Origin: Antedon mediterranea | Taxonomy: Eukaryota > Echinodermata > Crinoidea > Comatulida > Antedonidae | Reading direction: 5' to 3' | Assembly: GCF_964355755.1 (NCBI RefSeq) | Contig: NC_092675.1 | Coordinates: 13,345,312-13,409,311, forward strand | DNA: 64,000 nucleotides | In this document: one piece after another, positions 11,878 through 25,541 of the stretch | Position numbering within the stretch: the stretch's first letter is position 1 | Layout: every line of letters begins with the position of its first letter | Notes under the pieces: generated by a model | What the model was told of the DNA's origin: nothing | Databases searched by the model: none | Seen by the model: the letters and a program-made list of their open reading frames with translations, nothing else | Made by a program: the position numbers and the translations under genes

Positions 11878-12900
11878 TAAAAACACCAAAGTGCTTAAAA
11901 TCACATTATAAATCTTTTTAGACCATTTTGAGCATTTCGACAAAACTTTTTCACACAAAATACCAAAGGGCTTCAAATCGCATTTGGAGACGTTTTAGAC
12001 CATTTTGTGATTTTCGAAAAAACTTTTTAACATAAAAACACCAAAGTGCTTAGAATAGCTTCAAATCACATTTGGAGACGTTTTAGACCATTTTGTGATT
12101 TTCGAAAAAACTTGTTAACATAAAAACACGAAAGTGCTTAGAATAGCTTCAAATCGCATTTAGAAACGTTTTAGACCATTTTGTGATTTTCGAAAAAAAT
12201 TGTTAACATAAAAACACCAAAGTGCTTAGAATCACATTATAAACCGTTTTAGACCATTTTGAGCATTTCGATAACAATTTTCACACAAAAACATCAAAGA
12301 GCACAAAATAGCTTAATATCGTATTTAAAAATGTTTTAGACCATTTTGAGCAATTAGATAAAACTTTTTCACACAAAACACCAAAGTGCTTAGAATAGCT
12401 TCAAATCGCATTTGGAGACGTTTTAGACCATTTTGTGATTTTTGAAAAAACTTGTTAACATAAAAACACCAAAGTGCTTAGAATAGCTTCAAATCACATT
12501 TGGAGACGTTTTAGACCATTTTGTGATTTTCGAAAAAACTTGTTAACATAAAAACACGAAAGTGCTTAGAATAGCTTCAAATCGCATTTGGAAACGTTTT
12601 AGACCATTTTGTGATTTTCGAAAAAACTTGTTAACATAAAAACACGAAAGTGCTTAGAATAGCTTCAAATCGCATTTGGAAACGTTTTAGACCATTTTGT
12701 GATTTTCGAAAAAACTTGTTAACATAAAAACACGAAAGTGCTTAGAATAGCTTCAAATCGCATTTGGAAACGTTTTAGACCATTTTGTGATTTTCGAAAA
12801 AAATTGTTAACATAAAAACACCAAAGTGTTTAGAATAGCTTCAAATCGCATTTGGAGACGTTTTAGACCAATTTGTGATTTTCGAAAAAACTTATCAACA
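11878..12900 (+). repeat. 1023-bp tandem duplication, copy 1
   Basis: Rare variants occur in pairs 1023 bp apart: TAAATCTTTTTAGACC at 11911/12934, TACCAAAGGGCTTCAAATCG at 11961/12984, the CGCATTTAGAAAC tail near 12154/13177, and GAGCAATTAG near 12347/13370. I saw no differences between copies. A related single-copy version is at about 24.45-25.6 kb. Confidence 0.93.
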
Positions 12901-13923
12901 TAAAAACACCAAAGTGCTTAAAATCACATTATAAATCTTTTTAGACCATTTTGAGCATTTCGACAAAACTTTTTCACACAAAATACCAAAGGGCTTCAAA
13001 TCGCATTTGGAGACGTTTTAGACCATTTTGTGATTTTCGAAAAAACTTTTTAACATAAAAACACCAAAGTGCTTAGAATAGCTTCAAATCACATTTGGAG
13101 ACGTTTTAGACCATTTTGTGATTTTCGAAAAAACTTGTTAACATAAAAACACGAAAGTGCTTAGAATAGCTTCAAATCGCATTTAGAAACGTTTTAGACC
13201 ATTTTGTGATTTTCGAAAAAAATTGTTAACATAAAAACACCAAAGTGCTTAGAATCACATTATAAACCGTTTTAGACCATTTTGAGCATTTCGATAACAA
13301 TTTTCACACAAAAACATCAAAGAGCACAAAATAGCTTAATATCGTATTTAAAAATGTTTTAGACCATTTTGAGCAATTAGATAAAACTTTTTCACACAAA
13401 ACACCAAAGTGCTTAGAATAGCTTCAAATCGCATTTGGAGACGTTTTAGACCATTTTGTGATTTTTGAAAAAACTTGTTAACATAAAAACACCAAAGTGC
13501 TTAGAATAGCTTCAAATCACATTTGGAGACGTTTTAGACCATTTTGTGATTTTCGAAAAAACTTGTTAACATAAAAACACGAAAGTGCTTAGAATAGCTT
13601 CAAATCGCATTTGGAAACGTTTTAGACCATTTTGTGATTTTCGAAAAAACTTGTTAACATAAAAACACGAAAGTGCTTAGAATAGCTTCAAATCGCATTT
13701 GGAAACGTTTTAGACCATTTTGTGATTTTCGAAAAAACTTGTTAACATAAAAACACGAAAGTGCTTAGAATAGCTTCAAATCGCATTTGGAAACGTTTTA
13801 GACCATTTTGTGATTTTCGAAAAAAATTGTTAACATAAAAACACCAAAGTGTTTAGAATAGCTTCAAATCGCATTTGGAGACGTTTTAGACCAATTTGTG
13901 ATTTTCGAAAAAACTTATCAACA
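12901..13923 (+). repeat. 1023-bp tandem duplication, copy 2
   Basis: The junction lies in the shared AACATAAAAACACCAAAG box: copy 1 is entered from CTTGTTAACAT, copy 2 from CTTATCAACAT. Homology with copy 1 ends at 13937, where GGGTTTAG replaces GTGCTTAAAA. The exchange therefore took place within an ordinary D-type middle box. Confidence 0.92.
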
Positions 13924-14233
13924 TAAAAACACCAAAGGGTTTAGAATAGCTTCAAATCGCATTTGGAGACGTTTTAGACCATTTTGTGATTTTGAAAAAA
14001 CTTGTTAACATAAAAACACCAAAGTGCTTAGAATAGCTTCAAATCGCATTTGGAGATGTTTTAGAACATTTTGTGTTCTTCGAAAAAACCTGTTAACATA
14101 AAAACACCAAAGTGCTTAGAATAGCTTCAAATCGCATTTGGAGACGTTTTAGACCATTTTGTGATTTTTGAAAAAACTTGTTAACATAAAAACACCAAAG
14201 TGCTTAGAATAGCTTCAAATCACATTTGGAGAC

Positions 14234-17214
14234 GTTTTAGACCATTTTGAGCATTTCGACAAAACTTTTTCACACAAAACACCAAAGTGCTTAGAATAGC
14301 TTCAAATCGCATTTGGAGACGTTTTAGACCAATTTGTGCATTTCGATGAAACTTGATTACACAAAAACATCAAAGTGCTTAAAATCACATTATAAACCGT
14401 TTTAGACCATTTTGAGCATTTCGATAACACTTTTCACACAAAAACATCAAAGAGCACAAAATAGCTTAATATCGTATTTAAAAACGTTTTAGACCATTTT
14501 GAGCATTTAGACAAAACTTTTTCACACAAAACACCAAAGTGCTTAGAATAGCTTCAAATCGCATTTGGAGACGTTTTAGACCATTTTGTGCATTTCGATG
14601 AAACTTGGTTACACAAAAACCTCAAAGTGCTTAAAATCACATTATAAATCGTTTTAGACCATTTTGAGCATTTCGACAAAACTTTTTCACACAAAATACC
14701 AAAGTGCTTAGAATAGCTTCAAATCGCATTTGGAGACGTTTTAGACCATTTTGTGATTTTCGAAAAAACTTTTTAACATAAAAACACCAAAGTGCTTAGA
14801 ATAGCTTCAAATCACATTTGGAGACATTTTAGACCATTTTGTGATTTTCGAAAAAACTTGTTAACATAAAAACACGAAGTGCTTAGAATAGCTTCAAATC
14901 GCATTTGGAAACGTTTTAGACCATTTTGTGATTTTCGAAAAAAATTGTTAACATAAAAACACCAAAGTGCTTAGAATCACATTATAAACCGTTTTAGACC
15001 ATTTTGAGCATTTCGATAACAATTTTCACACAAAAACATCAAAGAGCACAAAATAGCTTAATATCGTATTTAAAAATGTTTTAGACCATTTTGAGCATTT
15101 AGATAAAACTTTTTCACACAAAACACCAAAGTGCTTAGAATAGCTTCAAATCGCATTTGGAGACGTTTTAGACCATTTTGTGATTTTTGAAAAAACTTGT
15201 TAACATAAAAACACCAAAGTGCTTAGAATAGCTTCAAATCACATTTGGAGACGTTTTAGACCATTTTGTGATTTTCGAAAAAACTTGTTAACATAAAAAC
15301 ACGAAAGTGCTTAGAATAGCTTCAAATCGCATTTGGAAACGTTTTAGACCATTTTGTGATTTTCGAAAAAACTTGTTAACATAAAAACACGAAAGTGCTT
15401 AGAATAGCTTCAAATCGCATTTGGAAACGTTTTAGACCATTTTGTGATTTTCGAAAAAACTTGTTAACATAAAAACACGAAAGTGCTTAGAATAGCTTCA
15501 AATCGCATTTGGAAACGTATTAGACCATTTTGTGATTTTCGAAAAAAAATTGTTAACATAAAAACACCAAAGTGTTTAGAATAGCTTCAAATCGCATTTG
15601 GAGACGTTTTAGACCAATTTGTGATTTTCGAAAAAACTTATCAACATAAAAACACCAAAGGGTTTAGAATAGCTTCAAATCGCATTTGGAGACGTTTTAG
15701 ACCATTTTGTGATTTTGAAAAAACTTGTTAACATAAAAACACCAAAGTGCTTAGAATAGCTTCAAATCGCATTTGGAGACGTTTTAGACCATTTTGTGAT
15801 TTTCGAAAAAACTTGTTAACATAAAAACACCAAAGTGCTTAGAATAGCTTCAAATCGTATTTGGAGACGTTTTAGACCATTTTGAGATTTTCGAAAAAAC
15901 TTGGTTACACAAAAACATCAAAGTGCTTAAAATCACATTATAAACCGTTTTAGACCATTTTGAGCATTTCGGTAACACTTTTCACACAAAAACATCAAAG
16001 AGCACAAAATAGCTTAATATCGTATTTAAAAACGTTTTAGACCATTTTGAGCCTTTAGACAAAACTTTTTCACACAAAACACCAAAGTGCTTAGAATAGC
16101 TTCAAATCGCATTTGGAGACGTTTTAGACCATTTTGTGCATTTCGATGAAACTTGGTTACACAAAAACATCAAAGTGCTTAAAATCACATTATAAATCGT
16201 TTTAGACCATTTTGAGCATTTCGACAAAACTTTTTCACACAAAATACCAAAGTGCTTAGAATAGCTTCAAATCGCATTTGGAGACGTTTTAGACCATTTT
16301 GTGATTTTCGAAAAAACTTTTTAACATAAAAACACCAAAGTGCTTAGAATAGCTTCAAATCACATTTGGAGACGTTTTAGACCATAAGTGCTTAGAATCA
16401 CATTATAAACCGTTTTAGACCATTTTGAGCATTTCGATAACAATTTTCACACAAAAACATCAAAGAGCACAAAATAGCTTAATATCGTATTTAAAAATGT
16501 TTTAGACCATTTTGAGCATTTAGATAAAACTTTTTCACACAAAACACCAAAGTGCTTAGAATAGCTTCAAATCGCATTTGGAGACGTTTTAGACCATTTT
16601 GTGATTTTTGAAAAAACTTGTTAACATAAAAACACCAAAGTGCTTAGAATAGCTTCAAATCACATTTGGAGACGTTTTAGACCATTTTGTGATTTTCGAA
16701 AAAACTTGTTAACATAAAAACACGAAAGTGCTTAGAATAGCTTCAAATCGCATTTGGAAACGTTTTAGACCATTTAGTGATTTTCGAAAAAACTTGTTAA
16801 CATAAAAACACGAAAGTGCTTAGAATAGCTTCAAATCGCATTTGGAAACGTTTTAGACCATTTTGTGATTTTCGAAAAAAATTGTTAACATAAAAACACC
16901 AAAGTGTTTAGAATAGCTTCAAATCGCATTTGGAGACGTTTTAGACCAATTTGTGATTTTCGAAAAAACTTATCAACATAAAAACACCAAAGGGTTTAGA
17001 ATAGCTTCAAATCGCATTTGGAGACGTTTTAGACCATTTTGTGATTTTCGAAAAAACTTGTTAACATAAAAACACGAAAGTGCTTAGAATAGCTTCAAAT
17101 CGCATTTGGAAACGTTTTAGACCATTTTGTGATTTTCGAAAAAACTTGTTAACATAAAAACATGAAAGTGCTTAGAATAGCTTCAAATCGTATTTGGAGA
17201 CGTTTTAGACCATT
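14234..17214 (+). repeat. 2.98-kb segment repeated at 55491-58471 (offset 41257)
   Basis: Markers keep a constant offset of 41257: the C2 start 14234/55491, A1 14321/55578, the one-base deletion CACGAAGTGC at 14873/56130, A3 15869/57126, GAGCCTTTAGAC near 16050/57307, the truncated monomer 16374/57631, CATTTAGTGA 16771/58028, and ACATGAAAG near 17160/58417. Only scattered single-base differences were seen, for example AACCTCAAAG near 14.62 kb and GTATTAGACC near 15.52 kb. Parts of this segment also occur at 18.0-20.5 kb (offset about 3473 at its right end) and at 61.6-64.0 kb. Confidence 0.9.
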
Positions 17215-20200
17215 TTGTGATTTTCGAAAAAACTTGTTAACATAAAAACACCAATGTGCTTAGAATAGCTTCAAATCGCATTTTGAGACGTTTTAGACCA
17301 TTTTGTGCATTTCGATGAAACTTGGTTACACAAAAACATCAAAGTGCTTAAAATCACATTATAAACCATTTTAGACCATTTTGAGCATTTCGATAACACT
17401 TTTCACACAAAAACATCAAAGAGCACAAAATAGCTTAATATCGTATTTAAAAACGTTTTAGACCATTTTGAGCATTTCGACAAAACTTTTTCACACAAAA
17501 CACCAAAGTGCTTAGAATAGCTTCAAATCGCATTTGGAGACGTTTTAGACCATTTTGTGATTTTCGAAAAAACTTGTTAACATAAAAACATCAAAGTGTA
17601 CAGAATAACTTCAAATCGCATTTGGAGACCGTTTTAGGCCAATTTGTGATTTTCGAAAAAACTTGTTAACCTAAAAATACCAAAGTGTTTAGAATAGCTT
17701 CAAATCGCATTTGGAGACGTTTTAGAACATTTTGTGATTTTCGAAAAAACTTGTTAACATAAAAACACCAAAGTGCTTAGAATAGCTTCAAATCGTATTT
17801 GGAGACGTTTTAGACCATTTTGAGATTTTCGAAAAAACTTGGTTACACAAAAACATCAAAGTGCTTAAAATCACATTATAAACCGTTTTAGACCATTTTG
17901 AGAATTTCGATAACACTTTTCACACAAAAACATCAAAGAGCACAAAATAGCTTAATATCGTATTTAAAAACGTTTTAGACCATTTTGAGCATTTCGACAA
18001 AACTTTTTCACACAAAACACCAAAGTGCTTAGAATAGCTTCAAATCGCATTTGGAGACGTTTTAGACCAATTTGTGCATTTCGATGAAACTTGATTACAC
18101 AAAAACATCAAAGTGCTTAAAATCACATTATAAACCGTTTTAGACCATTTTGAGCATTTCGATAACACTTTTCACACAAAAACATCAAAGAGCACAAAAT
18201 AGCTTAATATCGTATTTAAAAACGTTTTAGACCATTTTGAGCATTTAGACAAAACTTTTTCACACAAAACACCAAAGTGCTTAGAATAGCTTCAAATCGC
18301 ATTTGGAGACGTTTTAGACCATTTTGTGCATTTCGATGAAACTTGGTTACACAAAAACATCAAAGTGCTTAAAATCACATTATAAATCGTTTTAGACCAT
18401 TTTGAGCATTTCGACAAAACTTTTTCACACAAAATACCAAAGTGCTTAGAATAGCTTCAAATCGCATTTGGAGACGTTTTAGACCATTTTGTGATTTTCG
18501 AAAAAACTTTTTAACATAAAAACACCAAAGTGCTTAGAATAGCTTCAAATCACATTTGGAGACATTTTAGACCATTTTGTGATTTTCGAAAAAACTTGTT
18601 AACATAAAAACACGAAGTGCTTAGAATAGCTTCAAATCGCATTTGGAAACGTTTTAGACCATTTTGTGATTTTCGAAAAAAATTGTTAACATAAAAACAC
18701 CAAAGTGCTTAGAATCACATTATAAACCGTTTTAGACCATTTTGAGCATTTCGATAACAATTTTCACACAAAAACATCAAAGAGCACAAAATAGCTTAAT
18801 ATCGTATTTAAAAATGTTTTAGACCATTTTGAGCATTTAGATAAAACTTTTTCACACAAAACACCAACGTGCTTAGAATAGCTTCAAATCGCATTTGGAG
18901 ACGTTTTAGACCATTTTGTGATTTTTGAAAAAACTTGTTAACATAAAAACACCAAAGTGCTTAGAATAGCTTCAAATCGCATTTGGAAACGTTTTAGACC
19001 ATTTTGTGATTTTCGAAAAAACTTGTTAACATAAAAACATGAAAGTGCTTAGAATAGCTTCAAATCGTATTTGGAGACGTTTTAGACCATTTTGTGATTT
19101 TCGAAAAAACTTGTTAACATAAAAACACCAATGTGCTTAGAATAGCTTCAAATCGCATTTGGAGACGGTTTAGACCATTTTGTGATTTTGAAAAAACTTG
19201 TTAACATAAAAACACCAAAGTGCTTAGAATAGCTTCAAATCGCATTTGGAGACGTTTTAGACCATTTTGTGATTTTCGAAAAAACTTGTTAACATAAAAA
19301 CACCAAAGTGCTTAGAATAGCTTCAAATCGTATTTGGAGACGTTTTAGACCATTTTGAGATTTTCGAAAAAACTTGGTTACACAAAAACATCAAAGTGCT
19401 TAAAATCACATTATAAACCGTTTTAGACCATTTTGAGCATTTCGGTAACACTTTTCACACAAAAACATCAAAGAGCACAAAATAGCTTAATATCGTATTT
19501 AAAAACGTTTTAGACCATTTTGAGCCTTTAGACAAAACTTTTTCACACAAAACACCAAAGTGCTTAGAATAGCTTCAAATCGCATTTGGAGACGTTTTAG
19601 ACCATTTTGTGCATTTCGATGAAACTTGGTTACACAAAAACATCAAAGTGCTTAAAATCACATTATAAATCGTTTTAGACCATTTTGAGCATTTCGACAA
19701 AACTTTTTCACACAAAATACCAAAGTGCTTAGAATAGCTTCAAATCGCATTTGGAGACGTTTTAGACCATTTTGTGATTTTCGAAAAAACTTTTTAACAT
19801 AAAAACACCAAAGTGCTTAGAATAGCTTCAAATCACATTTGGAGACGTTTTAGACCATAAGTGCTTAGAATCACATTATAAACCGTTTTAGACCATTTTG
19901 AGCATTTCGATAACAATTTTCACACAAAAACATCAAAGAGCACAAAATAGCTTAATATCGTATTTAAAAATGTTTTAGACCATTTTGAGCATTTAGATAA
20001 AACTTTTTCACACAAAACACCAAAGGGTTTAGAATAGCTTCAAATCGCATTTGGAGACGTTTTAGACCATTTTGTGATTTTTGAAAAAACTTGTTAACAT
20101 AAAAACACCAAAGTGCTTAGAATAGCTTCAAATCACATTTGGAGACGTTTTAGACCATTTTGTGATTTTCGAAAAAACTTGTTAACATAAAAACACGAAA

Positions 20201-20498
20201 GTGCTTAGAATAGCTTCAAATCGCATTTGGAAACGTTTTAGACCATTTAGTGATTTTCGAAAAAACTTGTTAACATAAAAACACGAAAGTGCTTAGAATA
20301 GCTTCAAATCGCATTTGGAAACGTTTTAGACCATTTTGTGATTTTCGAAAAAAATTGTTAACATAAAAACACCAAAGTGTTTAGAATAGCTTCAAATCGC
20401 ATTTGGAGACGTTTTAGACCAATTTGTGATTTTCGAAAAAACTTATCAACATAAAAACACCAAAGGGTTTAGAATAGCTTCAAATCGCATTTGGAGAC
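17215..20498 (+). repeat. Satellite segment, partial copy of 14.2-17.0 kb
   Basis: It starts with a D block holding the rare AAGTGTACAGAATAAC (17594) and GTTTTAGGCC variants, which recur at 27.06 and 28.26 kb. From the A1 monomer at 18060 it parallels the segment starting at 14321, sharing the CACGAAGTGC deletion (18611). Right-hand markers (A3 19342, truncated monomer 19847, CATTTAGTGA 20244) lie 3473 bp from their 15.9-16.8 kb partners, while left-hand ones lie 3738-3739 bp away, so a few monomers were gained or lost in between. Confidence 0.87.
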
Positions 20499-23400
20499 GT
20501 TTTAGACCATTTTGAGATTTTCGAAAAAACTTGGTTACACAAAAACATCAAAGTGCTTAAAATCACATTATAAACCGTTTTAGACCATTTTGAACATTTC
20601 GATAACACTTTTCACACAAAAACATCAAAGAGCACAAAATAGCTTAATATCGTATTTAAAAACGTTTTAGACCATTTTGAGCATTTCGACAAAACTTTTT
20701 CACACAAAACACCAAAGTGCTTAGAATAGCTTCAAATCGCATTTGGAGAAGTTTTAGACCAATTTGTGCATTTCGATGAAACTTGATTACACAAAAACAT
20801 CAACGTGCTTAAAATCACATTATAAACCGTTTTAGACCATTTTGAGCATTTCGATAACACTTTTCACACAAAAACATCAAAGAGCACAAAATAGCTTAAT
20901 ATCGTATTTAAAAACGTTTTAGACCATTTTGAGCATTTAGACAAAACTTTTTCACACAAAACACCAAAGTGCTTAGAATAGCTTCAAATCGCATTTGGAG
21001 ACGTTTTAGACCATTTTGTGCATTTCGATGAAGCTTGGTTACACAAAAACATCAAAGTGCTTAAAATCACATTATAAATCGTTTTAGACCATTTTGAGCA
21101 TTTCGACAAAACTTTTTCACACAAAATACCAAAGGGCTTAGAATAGCTTCAAATCGCATTTGGAGACGTTTTAGACCATTTTGTGATTTTCGAAAAAACT
21201 TTTTAACATAAAAACACCAAAGTGCTTAGAATAGCTTCAAATCACATTTGGAGACGTTTTAGACCATTTTGTGATTTTCGAAAAAACTTGTTAACATAAA
21301 AACACGAAAGTGCTTAGAATAGCTTCAAATCGCATTTGGAAACGTTTTAGACCATTTTGTGATTTTCAAAAAAAATTGTTAACATAAAAACACCAAAGTG
21401 CTTAGAATCACATTATAAACCGTTTTAGACCATTTTGAGCATTTCGATAACAATTTTTACACAAAAACATCAAAGAGCACAAAATAGCTTAATATCGTAT
21501 TTAAAAATGTTTTAGACCATTTTGAGCATTTAGATAAAACTTTTTCACACAAAACACCAAAGTGCTTAGAATAGCTTCAAATCGCATTTGGAGACGTTTT
21601 AGACCATTTTGTGATTTTTGAAAAAACTTGTTAACATAAAAACACCAAAGTGTTAGAATAGCTTCAAATCACATTTGGAGACGTTTTAGACTATTTTGTG
21701 ATTTTCGAAAAAACTTGTTAACATAAAAACACCAAAGTGCTTAGAATAGCTTAAAATCGTATTTGGAGACGTTTTAGACCATTTTGAGATTTTCGAAAAA
21801 ACTTGGTTACACAAAAACATCAAAGTGCTTAAAATCACATTATAAACCGTTTTAGACCAGTTTGAGAATTTCGATAACACTTTTCACACAAAAACATCAA
21901 AGAGCACAAAATAGCTTAATATCGTATTTAAAAACGTTTTAGACCATTTTGAGCATTTCGACAAAACTTTTTCACACAAAACACCAAAGTGCTTAGAATA
22001 GCTTCAAATCGCATTTGGAGACGTTTTAGACCAATTTGTGCATTTCGATGAAACTTGATTACACAAAAACATCAAAGTTCTTAAAATCACATTATAAACC
22101 GTTTTAGACCATTTTGAGCATTTCGATAACACTTTTCACACAAAAACATCAAAGAGCACAAAATAGCTTAATATCGTATTTAAAAACATTTTAGACCATT
22201 TTGAGCATTTAGACAAAACTTTTTCACACAAAACACCAAAGTGCTTAGAATAGCTTCAAATCGCATTTGGAGACGTTTTAGACCATTTTGTGCATTTCGA
22301 TGAAACTTGGTTACACAAAAACATCAAAGTGCTTAAAATCACATTATAAATCGTTTTAGACCATTTTGAGCATTTCGACAAAACTTTTTCACACAAAATA
22401 CCAAAGTGCTTAGAATAGCTTCAAATCGCATTTGGAGACGTTTTAGACCATTTTGTGATTTTCGAAAAAACTTTTTTACATAAAAACACCAAAGTGCTTA
22501 GAATAGCTTCAAATCACATTTGGAGACATTTTAGACCATAAGTGCTTAGAATCACAATATAAACCGTTTTAGACCATTTTGAGCATTTCGATAACAATTT
22601 TCACACAAAAACATCAAAGAGCACAAAATAGCTTAATATCGTATTTAAAAATGTTTTAGACCATTTTGAGCATTTAGATAAAACTTTTTCACACAAAACA
22701 CCAAAGTGCTTAGAATAGCTTCAAATCGCATTTGGAGACGGTTTAGACCATTTTGTGATTTTGAAAAAACTTGTTAACATAAAAACACCAAAGTGCTTAG
22801 AATAGCTTCAAATCGCATTTGGAGACGTTTTAGACCATTTTGTGATTTTCGAAAAAACTTGTTAACATAAAAACACCAAAGTGCTTAGAATAGCTTCAAA
22901 TCGTATTTGGAGACGTTTTAGACCATTTTGAGATTTTCGAAAAAACTTGGTTACACAAAAACATCAAAGTGCTTAAAATCACATTATAAACCGTTTTAGA
23001 CCATTTTGAACATTTCGATAACACTTTTCACACAAAAACATCAAAGAGCACAAAATAGCTTAATATCGTATTTAAAAACGTTTTAGACCATTTTGAGCAT
23101 TTCGACAAAACTTTTTCACACAAAACACCAAAGTGCTTAGAATAGCTTCAAATCGCATTTGGAGACGTTTTAGACCAATTTGTGCATTTCGATGAAACTT
23201 GATTACACAAAAACATCAACGTGCTTAAAATCACATTATAAACCGTTTTAGACCATTTTGAGCATTTCGATAACACTTTTCACACAAAAACATCAAAGAG
23301 CACAAAATAGCTTAATATCGTATTTAAAAACGTTTTAGACCATTTTGAGCATTTAGACAAAACTTTTTCACACAAAACACCAAAGTGCTTAGAATAGCTT

Positions 23401-25101
23401 CAAATCGCATTTGGAGACGTTTTAGACCATTTTGTGCATTTCGATGAAGCTTGGTTACACAAAAACATCAAAGTGCTTAAAATCACATTATAAATCGTTT
23501 TAGACCATTTGGAGCATTTCGACAAAACTTTTTCACACAAAATACCAAAGGGCTTAGAATTGCTTCAAATCGCATTTGGAGACGTTTTAGACCATTTTGT
23601 GATTTTCGAAAAAACTTTTTAACATAAAAAGACCAAAGTGCTTAGAATAGCTTCAAATCACATTTGGAGACGTTTTAGACCATTTTGTGATTTTCGAAAA
23701 AACTTGTTAACATAAAAACACGAAAGTGCTTAGAATAGCTTCAAATCGCATTTGGAAACGTTTTAGACCATTTTGTGATTTTCGAAAAAAATTGTTAACA
23801 TAAAAACACCAAAGTGCTTAGAATCACATTATAAACCGTTTTAGACCATTTTGAGCATTTCGATAACAATTTTCACACAAAAACATCAAAGAGCACAAAA
23901 TAGCTTAATATCGTATTTAAAAATGTTTTAGACCATTTTGAGCATTTAGATAAAACTTTTTCACACAAAACACCAAAGTGCTTAGAATAGCTTCAAATCG
24001 CATTTGAAGACGTTTTAGACCATTTTGTGATTTTTGAAAAAACTTGTTAACATAAAAACACCAAAGGGTTAGAATAGCTTCAAATCACATTTGGAGACGT
24101 TTCAGACCATTTTGTGATTTTCGAAAAAACTTGTTAACATAAAAACACGAAAGTGCTTAGAATAGCTTCAAATCGAATTTGGAAACGTTTTAGACCATTT
24201 TGTGATTTTCGAAAAAACTTGTTAACATAAAAACACGAAAGTGCTTAGAATAGCTTCAAATCGCATTTGGAAACGTTTTAGACCATTTTGTGATTTTCGA
24301 AAAAAATTGTTAACATAAAAACACCAAAGTGTTTAGAATAGCTTCAAATCGCATTTGGAGACGTTTTAGACCAATTTGTGATTTTCGAAAAAACTTATCA
24401 ACATAAAAACACCAAATCGCATTTGGAGACGTTTTAGACCATTTTGTGATTTTGAAAAAACTTGTTAACATAAAAACACCAAAGTGCTTAAAATCACATT
24501 ATAAATCGTTTTAGACCATTTTGAGCATTTCGACAAAACTTTTTCACACAAAATACCAAAGGGCTTCAAATCGCATTTGGAGACGTTTTAGACCATTTTG
24601 TGATTTTCGAAAAAACTTTTTAACATAAAAACACCAAAGTGCTTAGAATAGCTTCAAATCACATTTGGAGACGTTTTAGACCATTTTGTGATTTTCGAAA
24701 AAACTTGTTAACATAAAAACACGAAAGTGCTTAGAATAGCTTCAAATCGCATTTAGAAACGTTTTAGACCATTTTGTGATTTTCGAAAAAAAATTGTTAA
24801 CATAAAAACACCAAAGTGCTTAGAATCACATTATAAACCGTTTTAGACCATTTTGAGCATTTCGATAACAATTTTCACACAAAAACATCAAAGAGCACAA
24901 AATAGCTTAATATCGTATTTAAAAATGTTTTAGACCATTTTGAGCAATTAGATAAAACTTTTTCACACAAAACACCAAAGTGCTTAGAATAGCTTCAAAT
25001 CGCATTTGGAGACGTTTTAGACCATTTTGTGATTTTTGAAAAAACTTGTTAACATAAAAACGCCAAAGTGCTTAGAATAGCTTCAAATCACATTTGGAGA
25101 C
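20499..25101 (+). repeat. Satellite segment homologous to 2.05-5.99 kb and 10.4-12.6 kb
   Basis: A3 monomers at 20499, 21771 and 22915 open three consecutive blocks. The segment matches 2.05-5.99 kb except for the 300-bp duplication. From 22.9 kb rightward it also matches 10.4-12.6 kb, with CGAATTTGG at 24174/11581 and the 22-bp CAAA-bounded deletion at 24411/11817. A 64-codon minus-strand frame at 21686-21880 is repeat-derived and is not annotated as a gene. Confidence 0.87.
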
Positions 25102-25541
25102 GTTTTAGACCATTTTGTGATTTTCGAAAAAACTTGTTAACATAAAAACACGAAAGTGCTTAGAATAGCTTCAAATCGCATTTGGAAACGTTTTAGACCA
25201 TTTTGTGATTTTCGAAAAAACTTGTTAACATAAAAACACGAAAGTGCTTAGAATAGCTTCAAATCGCATTTGGAAACGTTTTAGACCATTTTGTGATTTT
25301 CGAAAAAACTTGTTAACATAAAAACACGAAAGTGCTTAGAATAGCTTCAAATCGCATTTGGAAACGTTTTAGACCATTTTGTGATTTTCGAAAAAACTTG
25401 TTAACATAAAAACACGAAAGTGCTTAGAATAGCTTCAAATCGCATTTGGAAACGTTTTAGACCATTTTGTGATTTTCGAAAAAAATTGTTAACATAAAAA
25501 CACCAAAGTGTTTAGAATAGCTTCAAATCGCATTTGGAGAC
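25102..25541 (+). repeat. Type example of a D run: five consecutive 88-bp monomers
   Basis: Monomers start at 25102, 25190, 25278, 25366 and 25454, each 88 bp. The first four carry CACGAAAGTGCTTAG and a GGAAAC tail and look identical from TTTTCGAAAA onward; the fifth has the AAAAAATTG core and a CACCAAAGTGTTT middle. D monomers hold two short palindromes, TTTTCGAAAA and TGTTAACA. Similar but shorter runs of the CACGAAAG subtype appear near 12.5-12.8, 13.5-13.8, 15.2-15.5, 30.5-30.8, 45.2-45.5, 56.5-56.8 and 61.9-62.2 kb. Run length differs between otherwise homologous blocks, so single-monomer gain and loss is active here. Confidence 0.93.

Noticed and set aside
21686-21880. 64-codon open frame on the minus strand
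   Set aside because: It starts at GTG in ordinary A and B monomers and reads through consecutive 78/87-bp units, whose lengths are multiples of three, so the frame stays open until an 88-bp monomer shifts it. The peptide repeats the monomer (SKxSxWSKT). No start context, domain or conservation signal sets it apart from the many equivalent positions in the array.
25190-25277. CENP-B box in the TTTTCGAAAAAAC core
   Set aside because: The mammalian box needs NTTCGNNNNANNCGGGN. TTCGAAAAA fits the first part but the CGGG part is absent in every class (CTTG or similar stands there).
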